A DNA stretch of 64,000 nt from Pseudomonas sp. Z8(2022) (lineage in GTDB: Bacteria > Pseudomonadota > Gammaproteobacteria > Pseudomonadales > Pseudomonadaceae), in assembly GCF_025837155.1 (NCBI RefSeq), contig NZ_CP107549.1, forward strand, positions 1,860,001-1,924,000, written 5' to 3'. Positions 37,372 to 45,765 of the stretch are shown one piece after another. The first letter of the stretch is position 1. Every line of letters starts with the position of its first letter. Under the pieces are notes generated by a model. The model was not told where the DNA came from. It searched no databases and saw only the letters and a program-made list of their open reading frames with translations. The translations under genes were made by a program, and so were the position numbers.

Positions 37372-38147
37372 AGATTGAACCTTATGGTGGCCATTTCTCG
37401 CGCGCGCCATTTACCGGTCTCACCTGCGAACTCGATACTGCACTCTCCGCGACGGTGCAGAGTATTATGATTTGCAACAATCAACAGATCGCCGCTATCC
37501 AAGCAAATATCGAACATGACCTCCATCATAACCGTGTGAAGCATTGCCGCCGTCGACAAACCCAGCGCGGAAATACCCTGCGCTTGCTCTTTTGCCAGTA
37601 ACCGCTCTTGGAAGCGAAAAATGACTTTTCCATCTAAGTCTGCCAGGATCGGCTGCTCGAAGCTGCCCCGCTCAGCAAGGTCATACAGCAGTCTGTACTC
37701 CTTCAGTTCTTGCTCACCCACTCCAAAGATCTGCTTCATCCTTTCTAGAAAGGGCCGCATATGTACCACTTGGTTGCGGCCATATATAGGATGTCGGGGG
37801 TCAGGATGCAGACACAGCAACGCAATATAGGCTGGAGGGTGCGGCTGAAACATAAAATCTGTGTGGAATCCACCGCAAAGCATCTGTTCAGAGAAATTGA
37901 CACTTTCCGGAAGCACGCTGAACTGATGGCAAATCGCTCCCACCCTGTTTGAGTAATATAGCTGGCCTCCAGAAATCCGGTCCAAGTCACGCTCAAGCCG
38001 AGCCACATCAATCCCGTATTGACGTATTACTTGAAAGCCATGCTCTGCGAGCTCGCATTGGTCCAACCGCAACGATGCGTTCGATGTGGGTTTCTCGCGA
38101 GGCCAGCGCATCACACTATGGCTGCCTGGAACGCCGCTCTCTGACAT
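37368..38147 (-). CDS. TauD/TfdA-like Fe(II)/2-oxoglutarate-dependent oxygenase
   Basis: Protein of 259 residues with the facial-triad motif H95-T-D97 in GGFHTDFMF, and a C-terminal NHNTLHRRGECS segment that gives the distal His (about 231) and the 2-oxoglutarate-binding Arg just after it. The middle contains LCLHPDPRHPIYGRN. This matches the TauD/clavaminate-synthase superfamily, which hydroxylates, desaturates or cyclises amino-acid-like substrates. It starts 3 bases after the GRDP-like gene and overlaps the radical SAM gene by four bases, so all are co-translated. It probably acts on the same peptide or product; no substrate can be named. Confidence 0.82.
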   Translation of the reverse strand: MSESGVPGSHSVMRWPREKPTSNASLRLDQCELAEHGFQVIRQYGIDVARLERDLDRISGGQLYYSNRVGAICHQFSVLPESVNFSEQMLCGGFHTDFMFQPHPPAYIALLCLHPDPRHPIYGRNQVVHMRPFLERMKQIFGVGEQELKEYRLLYDLAERGSFEQPILADLDGKVIFRFQERLLAKEQAQGISALGLSTAAMLHTVMMEVMFDICLDSGDLLIVANHNTLHRRGECSIEFAGETGKWRAREMATIRFNL

Positions 38148-38150
38148 GAA

Positions 38151-38654
38151 TCAGGCGCTTCTCAAAGATTCAGGCAGTCCGGAAGACATGATCGTCAGAT
38201 CATCAATGTGACAGGGACAAACTTGCGGACACTTTTGCGGAGCGCTACTGGCACCGTAAAGCGGCTCGCCAAATAGTTGTTCCCATAGATTCGTAGATAC
38301 TTTCTGCACCTCCAGCCATTGCTGCCGGTTCTCATCACCAAGCATGCCAAAATAGGGATAATGATGCAGGTATTCACCAAATAACGCATTGCAATCAGCC
38401 ATGTAGGCGCGCGTATCAAGAATGTGCATGTGCCAGATTTCGTCGATGTCCCCGTTAGGCACCATTTGCAATCCACCTAGCGCTTTGGTCACAGCCATGT
38501 AACGCTTGTAGTTCTGTACGGCCTTGTTCGCACGGGCACGAGTCCATTCTCCAGTTTTGATCTCTAAGATTTTTTCAATGGCCAGCTCAAATTCCCAAGT
38601 TTCCGTCAAAGTTAGGGCTTGTTCAAATACCGCGTTATCAAATTGATGAGGCAC
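38151..38654 (-). CDS. GRDP-like small protein with Cys-rich tail (possible RiPP precursor)
   Basis: Protein of 167 residues. Residues 10-125 resemble the glycine-rich-domain-protein-like (GRDP/DUF1399) helical domain: DEIWHMHILDTRAYMADC with H75 and H77, followed by LHHYPYFG. After residue 133 it changes to a low-complexity tail with C142, C146 and C148 (QKCPQVCPCHIDD) and ends SGLPESLRSA. A GTG start at 38654 follows AAGGAG. It is first in an operon with a 2-oxoglutarate oxygenase, a radical SAM/SPASM enzyme and a UvrA-like ATPase. I infer that the domain may serve as a large leader and the tail as the modified core. It could instead be a metal-binding accessory protein. Confidence 0.7.
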   Translation of the reverse strand: MPHQFDNAVFEQALTLTETWEFELAIEKILEIKTGEWTRARANKAVQNYKRYMAVTKALGGLQMVPNGDIDEIWHMHILDTRAYMADCNALFGEYLHHYPYFGMLGDENRQQWLEVQKVSTNLWEQLFGEPLYGASSAPQKCPQVCPCHIDDLTIMSSGLPESLRSA

Positions 38655-38975
38655 GACGCTCTCCTTTCCTATTGCGCCTCTAGCGCAAAGTGTGTTTCAT
38701 TTTTAGGGTACCAACGCTCTAGCCGCATCGACGCAGGCCAAATTGCCTACCAATGCTAAGCGGCATAATGCCACTACACAAGACGTAGTCCAACCTGTTC
38801 TGTAATAGGAACTCGAGCAGTTGCTCCTCAGCGCCAAACTCCGTCTGTGGAAGAGTATGTCGGCTCAACGCGCTGCCTGGTTCTGAGCAAAACTCCGTGC
38901 AGTCGAGCGCTGGATACCGTTACGCATGCAGCACAAGCCCTCAAAGACGAGTGAGCAGGAACCCCCAACCTCTTA

Positions 38976-39412
38976 CTATCCGTCGCTGCCATCGATGGCC
39001 ACCAGCGCTTCAGAAAACAGCCACGCTGCTGGCACAGCATCGCGAACTGCCGACAACGCCTTGGATTGCCCTTGTCCTTGCGGGAGTTGGCGATATTCTT
39101 GATGTCTGGCATCAGGCGCCTGGTCAGCCTCATCAGTTCAACGTTGCGCCGTGCCTCTCGCTCGAGGCGGCGACTGGATTGGATGCTATTGAGGTAGCCG
39201 TAGATGTACATCTTCAGCAGGTCTGCTGGATGGTAGGAGGGTCGACCAGTTTCAGCCGGGATGACACCCTCGAAACCCAGTTGGCCAAGGTCGAGTTCAT
39301 CGACAAAAACATCGACCATTCGCACCGGGTTGGTTTCCGCCACGTAGTCATCCAGGCTCTCGGGAAGCAGCGCGCTTTGGCCTCGATGCTCTTCCTTGAT
39401 AAATCGCTTCAT
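38976..39412 (-). pseudogene. IS1182-type transposase remnant (5' part, frameshifted)
   Basis: Starts MKRFIKEEHRGQSALLPESL and continues through GRPSYHPADLLKMYIYGYLNS and a RLTRRLMPDIK segment, the N-terminal part of IS1182-family (DDE) transposases. Near CRQFAMLCQQ the frame shifts; the expected LFSEALVAIDGS continues in another frame and then hits stops. The catalytic domain is absent. No intact terminal inverted repeats were recognised. The region 38655-38975 carries no gene I can support. Confidence 0.8.
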
Positions 39413-39614
39413 CGGCCCCCGCTGATTTGAATCCATCCAGTCACAGCAAGGTCGATGCCAGTTTTTACACAGCCTGGGCCGAAAGCTGCCGACCACTACG
39501 GAGAATGGCCAGGATTTAACATTCGCACGGGCTTCAGAGCCAGAGCTGAGTAGCTTTCCAGCATTACTACCTGTGGAGGAGTTGTGGTCAGTGCGGAGGC
39601 CCTGTATTTCCTGT

Positions 39615-39940
39615 CTATGCCAGCTCGCGTATGTGCTCAGGATGCCTACTCAAAATATGGATCAGAACGGTGCTCTGGTGGTTAGGCTTTGAACGGTTCT
39701 GTTCCCAGTTTTTGAGGGTCGCAGGCTTGGCTTGAATGGCCTGGACAAACACATCCTGGGACATCTGCAGCTTTTCGTGCAGTGCGACGATTTCCGCACC
39801 TCTCGTGGGTTCGACTGGCTTGTATCGACCTTGTGGTTACGCAGCGTACGCTTGCCTTCACGTGCTGCGGCCAGATCGTCAAACCCCTCGACCCTCTCGG
39901 AAAAAATATCGCGTTTGGTAACGGCTTTCTTCGCTCTCAA
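39615..39940 (-). pseudogene. Frameshifted Xre-type antitoxin of a RelE/HigB-like pair
   Basis: The N-terminus reads KRDIFSERVEGFDDLAAAREGKR and TLRNHKV. After a one-base deletion near 39790 the true continuation is in another frame: EIVALHEKLQMSQDVF, ATLKNWEQNRSKPN and ILSRHPEHIREL, a typical HTH of NadS/HigA-like antitoxins that regulate their own toxin-first operon. The frameshift should destroy function. It follows a toxin fragment at 39950-40020 and lies in a stretch of decayed mobile DNA. Confidence 0.7.
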
Positions 39941-39949
39941 GGAGCGCTT

Positions 39950-40020
39950 TCACTGCCTGCGCTGGTCGTTGCTCAGGTCATCGAGTTCGTCTTTGCCATA
40001 CAGGCTGAAGACCCATAGTT
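39950..40020 (-). pseudogene. C-terminal fragment of a RelE/HigB-like toxin
   Basis: Only the end is left: QLWVFSLYGKDELDDL followed by SNDQRRQ and a stop, as in RelE/HigB-type toxins that precede Xre antitoxins. No upstream part is present, so the pair is dead. Confidence 0.55.
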
Positions 40021-40093
40021 GCGGACTGCGGTGCTGCCGCTCAGAAGTTCTTATGAAGGGAGCTGCGAGGAGAAGGTTTTGTGCCAGGGCCGA

Positions 40094-41020
40094 TCAAGCG
40101 ATCTCCTTCTGTGATGCGTGATCGGGCAGCGACTCCTGGCTTTCCGCGGGGCTTACCCGCTCGATAAACCGGGCCAGTTGCTCGGCCGGTTCGCCTTCGC
40201 GCCGTATCAGGTAAGTGGTCAATATGGTTGTGCAGCCGTCTAGCGGACGGGCCACAACGTCTGGATTGTTGAGTTCGTTGATGCGCGCCAGGCTGGAAAA
40301 GCCGAGCCCGTATCCTGCCGACACCAGCGCCATCATCAGGTCCAGGGTGGGGACGCGGTCAGCGATTGTCAGTCGCGTATCGACGGCGCCCAGTACCCGC
40401 TGCAGCTGTTGCCAGAAACCTTCGCAAACTTGTGGATCGCAAAGGACCAGCGGGTAGCGGACGACCTCTTCAAGCGGCACACACCGGTAGCTCAGCAGCG
40501 GGTGGCGAGCAGGCACCGCCACAACCAGTGCATCGAACCAGATCGGCTCGGCCACCAGCACATCGCCAACCTCGTCGGACTGTGCGAGCCCGATGTCGAA
40601 CAGGTCGTCGTTCAGGCCCCTGACCTGCTCGCTGAAGGTGACCTCCGACAGGCAGATCTCGACCTCCGGCTCCTCTTCGCGGCACTGGGCGAGCAGGGCG
40701 GCCAGACGTGCCTGGGGTATGCCGTCGGATAGCGCTACGCGGATGCGCCCGCGGTAGCCGGCCGCCGCGCTCTTGACGCTGGCCTTGGCCTGGTCGACCA
40801 CGGTGAGCACCCGGCGGGCTTCTTCCAGGAGCACCTTGCCGGCCCAGGTCAGGCGCGTGCGCCGTGTGGTGCGCTCGAACAGTTGCACGCCCAGGCGGTA
40901 CTCCAGTTCCTTGATGATCCGCGACAGGGGCGACTGTTCGATATGCAGGCGCGCGGCGGCGCGGGCAAAATGCAGTTCTTCTGCAACGGCGATGAAACAG
41001 CGAAGGTGGCGCAGTTCCAC
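40094..41020 (-). CDS. LysR-family transcriptional regulator
   Basis: LysR-type regulator of 308 residues. The N-terminal winged HTH (about 1-60) reads MELRHLRCFIAVAEELHFARAA, and residues 88-295 form the effector-binding periplasmic-protein-like domain. It lies 13 bases downstream of the MFS gene on the same strand, so it may be the last gene of the ALAS-GNAT-oxidoreductase-amidotransferase-MFS operon, unusual for LysR genes which are mostly divergent. It may have its own promoter or regulate elsewhere. Confidence 0.92.
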   Translation of the reverse strand: MELRHLRCFIAVAEELHFARAAARLHIEQSPLSRIIKELEYRLGVQLFERTTRRTRLTWAGKVLLEEARRVLTVVDQAKASVKSAAAGYRGRIRVALSDGIPQARLAALLAQCREEEPEVEICLSEVTFSEQVRGLNDDLFDIGLAQSDEVGDVLVAEPIWFDALVVAVPARHPLLSYRCVPLEEVVRYPLVLCDPQVCEGFWQQLQRVLGAVDTRLTIADRVPTLDLMMALVSAGYGLGFSSLARINELNNPDVVARPLDGCTTILTTYLIRREGEPAEQLARFIERVSPAESQESLPDHASQKEIA

Positions 41021-41033
41021 GGCCTTTCCTCCG

Positions 41034-42233
41034 TCAGTTGTAAGTTTCGGCTTGCACTTCGCCGTTCAAGCTTGGTTGGCGACGCAGGTTGATGATCTGC
41101 AGTAGCGCGCCCAGTGCGGCGACGCCACCAGCACTGGCGGCCAGGGTCCAGGTGGGCATCTGCAACAGCAGCACGAAGCCGCCGGCTGCGGCGCCGATGG
41201 CGCTGCCCAGGTAGAGCGCCGACTCGTTCAGGGCGATGGCCAGGTTGCCGTCACCCTGGGCCTGGCGCGCCAGTATCAGCTCGTTGTTCTGCGGTACCTG
41301 CAGCGCCCAGCCGACGGCGCCCCACAGGGCGATGGGCAGCATCACCAGCCAGGTGTTGAGGGCTGCCGCCAGCGGCAGCACGAACAGCGACACGGCGAGG
41401 ATCAGCATGATGGCGAAGGTCAGCACCGGGCCCCTGATGCGGTCCACCAGCGGGCCGATCAGGAAGCTGCCCAGCACGCCGCCGATGCCCCAGACCCACA
41501 GGTAGGGTGTGACCGAGCGCACCGCACCATAGGCCGGGTCAGCCAGCAGCGGGGCGATGAAGGTGTACATGCCCAGGCTGGCGATGGCGGCCAGCAGCGA
41601 CACCAGCAGGATGACCAGCACATGGCTGTCGCCGAGGATCGCCAGCTTCTCGCCCAGCGTGGTCGCAGTGGCTGCCGGCAGGGAAGGGAGCTTCAGCAGC
41701 AGGCCGAAGAAGGCCACCAGACCGAGCAGGGTGACCAGCCACAGGGCAGATTGCCAGCCCAGCTGTTCAGCAATCAGCAGGCTGAGCGGAACGCCAAGCA
41801 CCACGCCGCTGGCCATGCCGCCCATGATGATGGCGATGGCCTTGCCACGGCGCTCGGGGATGGACACGGCGGCCGAGGCGCCAATACCCATGGCCAGGTA
41901 GACGCCGGCGCCGATACCGGCGATGGCCCGCCAGGCCATCAGCGCGGTGAAGCTCTCGGCCAGCGCGCTGGCAGCGTTGGCGATGACGAACAGGCCCAGG
42001 GCCAGCAGCAAGCCGGCGCGCTGACGGTGCGCTGGGGTCAGGGCGACGAAGATTGGCGAACCCAGGCCGTAGGCCAGGGTGAAGGCGGTGACCAGCTGGG
42101 CGGCCACCGCGACGGATACCGTGAACGAGGCCTCGATCATCGGGATCAGCCCGGCGGTGACATAGGAGGCCATGCCGAGGGCAAAGGCCCCCAGCGCTAT
42201 GAGGTAGATGGGTGATTGGTTGGGAGTGTGCAT
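41034..42233 (-). CDS. MFS drug-efflux-type transporter (DHA1-like)
   Basis: Major facilitator with about 12 hydrophobic helices, 399 residues. It starts MHTPNQSPIYLIALGAFALG; the ATG at 42233 is placed right before the first helix. The loop 2/3 region (GSPIFVALTPAHRQRAGLLL) and the motif around ERRGKAIAIIMGGMASGVVLGVPLS resemble AraJ/YdhP-type drug exporters. In context it probably exports the product of the upstream amidotransferase/ALAS genes and so gives self-resistance. A 12-bp perfect hairpin separates it from the amidotransferase gene. Confidence 0.88.
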   Translation of the reverse strand: MHTPNQSPIYLIALGAFALGMASYVTAGLIPMIEASFTVSVAVAAQLVTAFTLAYGLGSPIFVALTPAHRQRAGLLLALGLFVIANAASALAESFTALMAWRAIAGIGAGVYLAMGIGASAAVSIPERRGKAIAIIMGGMASGVVLGVPLSLLIAEQLGWQSALWLVTLLGLVAFFGLLLKLPSLPAATATTLGEKLAILGDSHVLVILLVSLLAAIASLGMYTFIAPLLADPAYGAVRSVTPYLWVWGIGGVLGSFLIGPLVDRIRGPVLTFAIMLILAVSLFVLPLAAALNTWLVMLPIALWGAVGWALQVPQNNELILARQAQGDGNLAIALNESALYLGSAIGAAAGGFVLLLQMPTWTLAASAGGVAALGALLQIINLRRQPSLNGEVQAETYN

Positions 42234-42280
42234 GCTCGGACTCGCTTGCGTTGCAGGAACGTGTCGGTGGTAAAATGAAG

Positions 42281-42309
42281 GGATGTGGCCCCGCACCGGG
42301 GCCACATCC
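42281..42309 (-). terminator. Perfect hairpin between amidotransferase and MFS genes
   Basis: A 12-base perfect stem (GGATGTGGCCCC / GGGGCCACATCC) with a five-base loop is not followed by a strong T run on the minus strand. It is likely a leaky terminator or RNA-stabilising element that lowers MFS-LysR expression relative to the biosynthetic genes. Confidence 0.55.
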
Positions 42310-42317
42310 GGTTGGGG

Positions 42318-44171
42318 CTAGAGTTCGAGGCTGACGTCGTACTCGTTCAGCCAGGTGTTGAGGCCGACCGCCAGTTCCATGCCCATGCGCTCGTACATGG
42401 GCGAGACACTGCCGAGCGGTTTGGCCAGGGTTTGCTGGATACGGGCGCTGTCGAGCAGCGGCGTGACCGGCGCGTTGCGATCCGCCTGGATGGCAGTCAG
42501 GGCGTCACGCAGCGCTTGCTCGTAGGCCGGATCCTGGGTCGAGGGATAGGGGCTCTTGACCCGCGCGCTGATCGACTCCGGCAGCAGGTCGCGGGTCGCC
42601 GCGCGCAAGATGCTTTTCTCTCGCCCGTCGAAGGCCTTCAACGCCCAAGGGATGTTGAAGGCGTACTCGACCAGGCGGTGGTCGCAGAAGGGCACCCGTA
42701 CCTCAAGGCCGACGGCCATGCTCATGCGGTCCTTGCGATCGAGCAGGGTCTGTACGAAGCGGGTCAGGTTGACGTAGCTCATCTGCCGCATGCGCTGGTC
42801 GACCGCGCTTTCGCCGGGCAGTACCGGCGCTTCGGCGATGGCCTGCCCGTAGCTGTCGCGCAGGAAACTGTGCATGTCCAGCTGGGCCAGCAGGCCCGGG
42901 TCGAACAACGTCTTCCCGTCGAAGTACTTGCCGGTGACCGAGGTCAGCCAGGGGAAGGTGTCGGCCTGGATCGCCTCCGGATCGTGGAACCAACGATAGC
43001 CACCGAACACCTCGTCCGCGCTTTCGCCGGACAGCGCCACGGTCGAGTGCTTGCGCACCTCCTGGAACAGGCGATACAGCGACGGCCACATGTCGCCCCA
43101 GAATGCTGGTGGTAGATCTAAGGCGCGGACGATCTGCGCACGCAGCGCCGGATCGGCCAGCTCGCGACTGTCGAGGACGATTTCCTGGTGGCTGGAGTGA
43201 ATGATCTCCACCAGGTCGCGCACGAAGGGCGCATCCGGGGTGCCGCGCACGGCGTCGCCGGTGAAGGCGCTGCCATGATCGACGAAGTCGACGGAGAAGG
43301 AGCGGATGTTCTCCTTGCCGGCAGCCAGCAACTTCTTCGACGCCAGCGCGGTGATGATCGAGGAGTCCAGCCCGCCGGAAAGCAAGCTGCACAACGGTAC
43401 GTCGGCGACGATCTGGCGGTCGACGATGTCCTCCAGCAGGTCGCGGGTATGGCGGATGGTCTCGTCCAGCGTATGTTCGTGCTCGCGTGCCTCCAGCTTC
43501 CAGTAGTGGCGGCGGCCCAGGCCCTGGCGGTTGATACGCACGATCTCACCTGGCATCACCTCGCGCATGCCGTCGAACACGGCATGGCCCGGTGTCTTCA
43601 CCATCTCCAGGATCTCGCGCAGGCCATCGGCGCGCACCTTTCGCGGTACCAGCGGGTTGGCCAGCAGGGCCTTGGGCTCGGAGCCGAACACTATGCCGTC
43701 GGAGGTTGGGAAGTAGTACAGCGGCTTGACGCCCATGCGGTCGCGGATCAGCAGCAGCTCCTGCGAACGCAGGTCCCAGATGGCAAAGGCATACATGCCA
43801 TTGAGTTGCTCGACGAAGGCCTCACCCCATTCGACATAGGCACGCAGCACCACCTCGGTGTCGCTGCGGGTCTCGAAACGGTGGCCAAGCCGTTGCAGTT
43901 CGGTGCGCAGCTCGCGGAAGTTGTAGACCTCGCCGCTGTAGGTGATGGCGGCGACTTCGCGCGGGCCACCGTGCATGGCGGTCATCGGTTGGCGACCACC
44001 CTCGAGGTCGATAATCGACAGGCGCCGATGACCCAGGCCCACCGGGCCCTCGATCCACAGACCGCCAGCATCCGGGCCACGCAGGGCCATGGTGTCGGTC
44101 ATGCGCTGCAGGGTGTCGCGTTGCGTTTCCAGGTTCTGGCTGTAGGACAGCCATCCAGCGATTCCACACAT
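42318..44171 (-). CDS. Asparagine-synthase-like glutamine amidotransferase
   Basis: AsnB-family protein of 617 residues. It begins MCGIAGWLS: Cys2 is the N-terminal nucleophile of the class II glutaminase domain (about 1-210, with conserved RGPDAGG and GLGHRRLSIIDL). The C-terminal synthetase domain has the PP-loop motif SLLSGGLDSSIITALA near residue 275. Family members make asparagine, or in natural-product clusters amidate other carboxylates or form amides. The neighbours (ALAS-like, GNAT, exporter) favour amidation of a small keto-acid such as an N-acyl-amino-oxohexanoate. A much longer upstream reading frame exists but would delete the required N-terminal Cys, so the start at 44171 is firm. 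Confidence 0.88.
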   Translation of the reverse strand: MCGIAGWLSYSQNLETQRDTLQRMTDTMALRGPDAGGLWIEGPVGLGHRRLSIIDLEGGRQPMTAMHGGPREVAAITYSGEVYNFRELRTELQRLGHRFETRSDTEVVLRAYVEWGEAFVEQLNGMYAFAIWDLRSQELLLIRDRMGVKPLYYFPTSDGIVFGSEPKALLANPLVPRKVRADGLREILEMVKTPGHAVFDGMREVMPGEIVRINRQGLGRRHYWKLEAREHEHTLDETIRHTRDLLEDIVDRQIVADVPLCSLLSGGLDSSIITALASKKLLAAGKENIRSFSVDFVDHGSAFTGDAVRGTPDAPFVRDLVEIIHSSHQEIVLDSRELADPALRAQIVRALDLPPAFWGDMWPSLYRLFQEVRKHSTVALSGESADEVFGGYRWFHDPEAIQADTFPWLTSVTGKYFDGKTLFDPGLLAQLDMHSFLRDSYGQAIAEAPVLPGESAVDQRMRQMSYVNLTRFVQTLLDRKDRMSMAVGLEVRVPFCDHRLVEYAFNIPWALKAFDGREKSILRAATRDLLPESISARVKSPYPSTQDPAYEQALRDALTAIQADRNAPVTPLLDSARIQQTLAKPLGSVSPMYERMGMELAVGLNTWLNEYDVSLEL

Positions 44172-44193
44172 AGTCGTTCTCCTTGTGATTGGG

Positions 44194-45264
44194 TTAACCG
44201 AGGCTTTCCAGGTCGCTGTCCTCGGCCAGCAGCAGGCGCGTCTCGCCATGGACGTAGCGCGCCGGTGCTGCGGTTTGGGCATGGGTTTCCATGTCGTTGA
44301 GCAGGCGCTGCAGCGCCGCGGCGGTATCAAGGTCGGCGAAGGGCTGGCGGGGTGGCTCCTTGAGCGCCACGACGCGCACTACCTGTCGGCACAGCCGCGA
44401 GAGCTTGTGCAGGGTGTCCAGGCCAGGCTCGTCGGGAGCGGTGGCGAACGCGTGCAACAGCTCCTCGGCGCCGTTGGCGCCGCGCGTCCAGATGCTCAGC
44501 TGGTCGTGATCCCAGCGTGGGGTGTCGAATATCAGGCGTGCATGGATCAGTCGGGCGTCGCGGTCGACGAAGCTGAAATCCACGGTGCGCTGGCGCGAGA
44601 TGTTGACGAAGCTGGCGTAGCCGGTGACCTGCGCCTCGCCCAGGCTGGCGGTGAGCTGCACGGTGTCGAGCACCTCTGCGCCGGAGATGGAGAAATCCGA
44701 GCGCACGCCGAGCACCCGATTGAGCTGGATCTGGCCGGCGCGCGGGCAGATCCAGCCCACCAGATCCAGGGCATGGATCACCTCGCTGGTCACACCACAG
44801 GTGGGGCGGTAGTCGTTGATGCGGTCCTTGCCCCAGTGGAAGTTGGCTCGGACCAGCTGCCAGTCATGGCGCTCGACCCAATCGCGCAACTGCTGGGTCG
44901 CGTCCGAGTAGCGCTCCACCAGATCCAGGGCAAAGCCGCCGAGATGTTCCAGTGCGCCGAGCAACACGTCCATGTCGTCACCTGGCGTGACCAGCGGCTT
45001 CTCGCAGAGCACGAAGCCCCGATAACCGGACAGCTGCTTGAGCACGGGCGCATGGCTGTGGTCGTTGACGCTGACCACCACGATGTCCGGCGCGAAGGCT
45101 TCCAGTGCGCGGGTGACGCTGTCGAAGTAGGGCAGCTCGTTCGCCTTCTGCCGGCGCCCGACATAGGCCAGCGACAGCGGCAGGCCGGAGCTCGTGGCGA
45201 TATGCTCGAAGGCGCGGCGGTAGCGGTTGCCGGCATAGCCCAGGCCGATGATCAGGATGTTCAT
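44194..45264 (-). CDS. Gfo/Idh/MocA-family NAD(P)-dependent oxidoreductase
   Basis: Protein of 356 residues with an N-terminal Rossmann fold (MNILIIGLGYAGNRYRRAF, residues 1-120). The catalytic-lysine motif region CEKPLV near residue 92 is typical of Gfo/Idh/MocA enzymes, and the C-terminal alpha/beta domain (about 130-330) follows. Its ATG overlaps the GNAT stop. In the operon it could oxidise or reduce a side chain of the aminoketone made by the ALAS-like enzyme. The substrate cannot be told from sequence. Confidence 0.82.
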   Translation of the reverse strand: MNILIIGLGYAGNRYRRAFEHIATSSGLPLSLAYVGRRQKANELPYFDSVTRALEAFAPDIVVVSVNDHSHAPVLKQLSGYRGFVLCEKPLVTPGDDMDVLLGALEHLGGFALDLVERYSDATQQLRDWVERHDWQLVRANFHWGKDRINDYRPTCGVTSEVIHALDLVGWICPRAGQIQLNRVLGVRSDFSISGAEVLDTVQLTASLGEAQVTGYASFVNISRQRTVDFSFVDRDARLIHARLIFDTPRWDHDQLSIWTRGANGAEELLHAFATAPDEPGLDTLHKLSRLCRQVVRVVALKEPPRQPFADLDTAAALQRLLNDMETHAQTAAPARYVHGETRLLLAEDSDLESLG

Positions 45265-45764
45265 GCCGAGGCCTCCTGACGGATCAGCAGGCGCTCGTCG
45301 CTGACGGCGAAGCCCAGGGTCTGGTACAGCGAGCCGGCCGCCTCGGTGCTTTGAAGTACCACGCAGCCGACGTTGTGGTTGGCGAACCAGCGCATTAGGT
45401 GCTGCATAAGTTGCCGGGCGATGCCGCGGCCTCGCCACTGTGGTTCAACCACCACCGATTGCACCCAGCCGGACAGGCCGTTGAGACAGCCTGGAGCAGG
45501 GGCGCGTTGGTCGATGATGGCGGTCGCACAGCCCAGCACCTGTCCGGACTCCTTGTGCTCGGCGGCCAGGATCTGCACGCAGTTACTGTCGTTCAAGCGG
45601 CTGCTCAGCCAGGTGCGGTAGGCCGTTCGCCAGCGTGCCGCGTCTTCCGGCGTCTTGCTCGAGTAGCTGGCTGCGGTGCCATCCAGCAAGTACGCGCGCA
45701 GCTCCATCAGGCTGGCCAGGTCGGCCTGGGTCGCGGGGCGCACGATGAGGAAGGACTGTTCCAT
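45261..45764 (-). CDS. GNAT-family N-acetyltransferase
   Basis: GNAT of about 167 residues, with the acetyl-CoA pyrophosphate-binding motif in VEPQWRGRGIARQLMQHLM (about residues 113-131) and the usual C-terminal strand GSLYQTLGFAVS. The ATG at 45764 lies 1 base after the ALAS-like stop, so the genes are tightly coupled. Placed directly after an ALAS homologue, it most likely acetylates the aminoketone that enzyme makes, as AlmB is thought to do for alaremycin. General amino-acid acetylation remains possible. Confidence 0.88.
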   Translation of the reverse strand: MEQSFLIVRPATQADLASLMELRAYLLDGTAASYSSKTPEDAARWRTAYRTWLSSRLNDSNCVQILAAEHKESGQVLGCATAIIDQRAPAPGCLNGLSGWVQSVVVEPQWRGRGIARQLMQHLMRWFANHNVGCVVLQSTEAAGSLYQTLGFAVSDERLLIRQEASA

Positions 45765-45765
45765 C

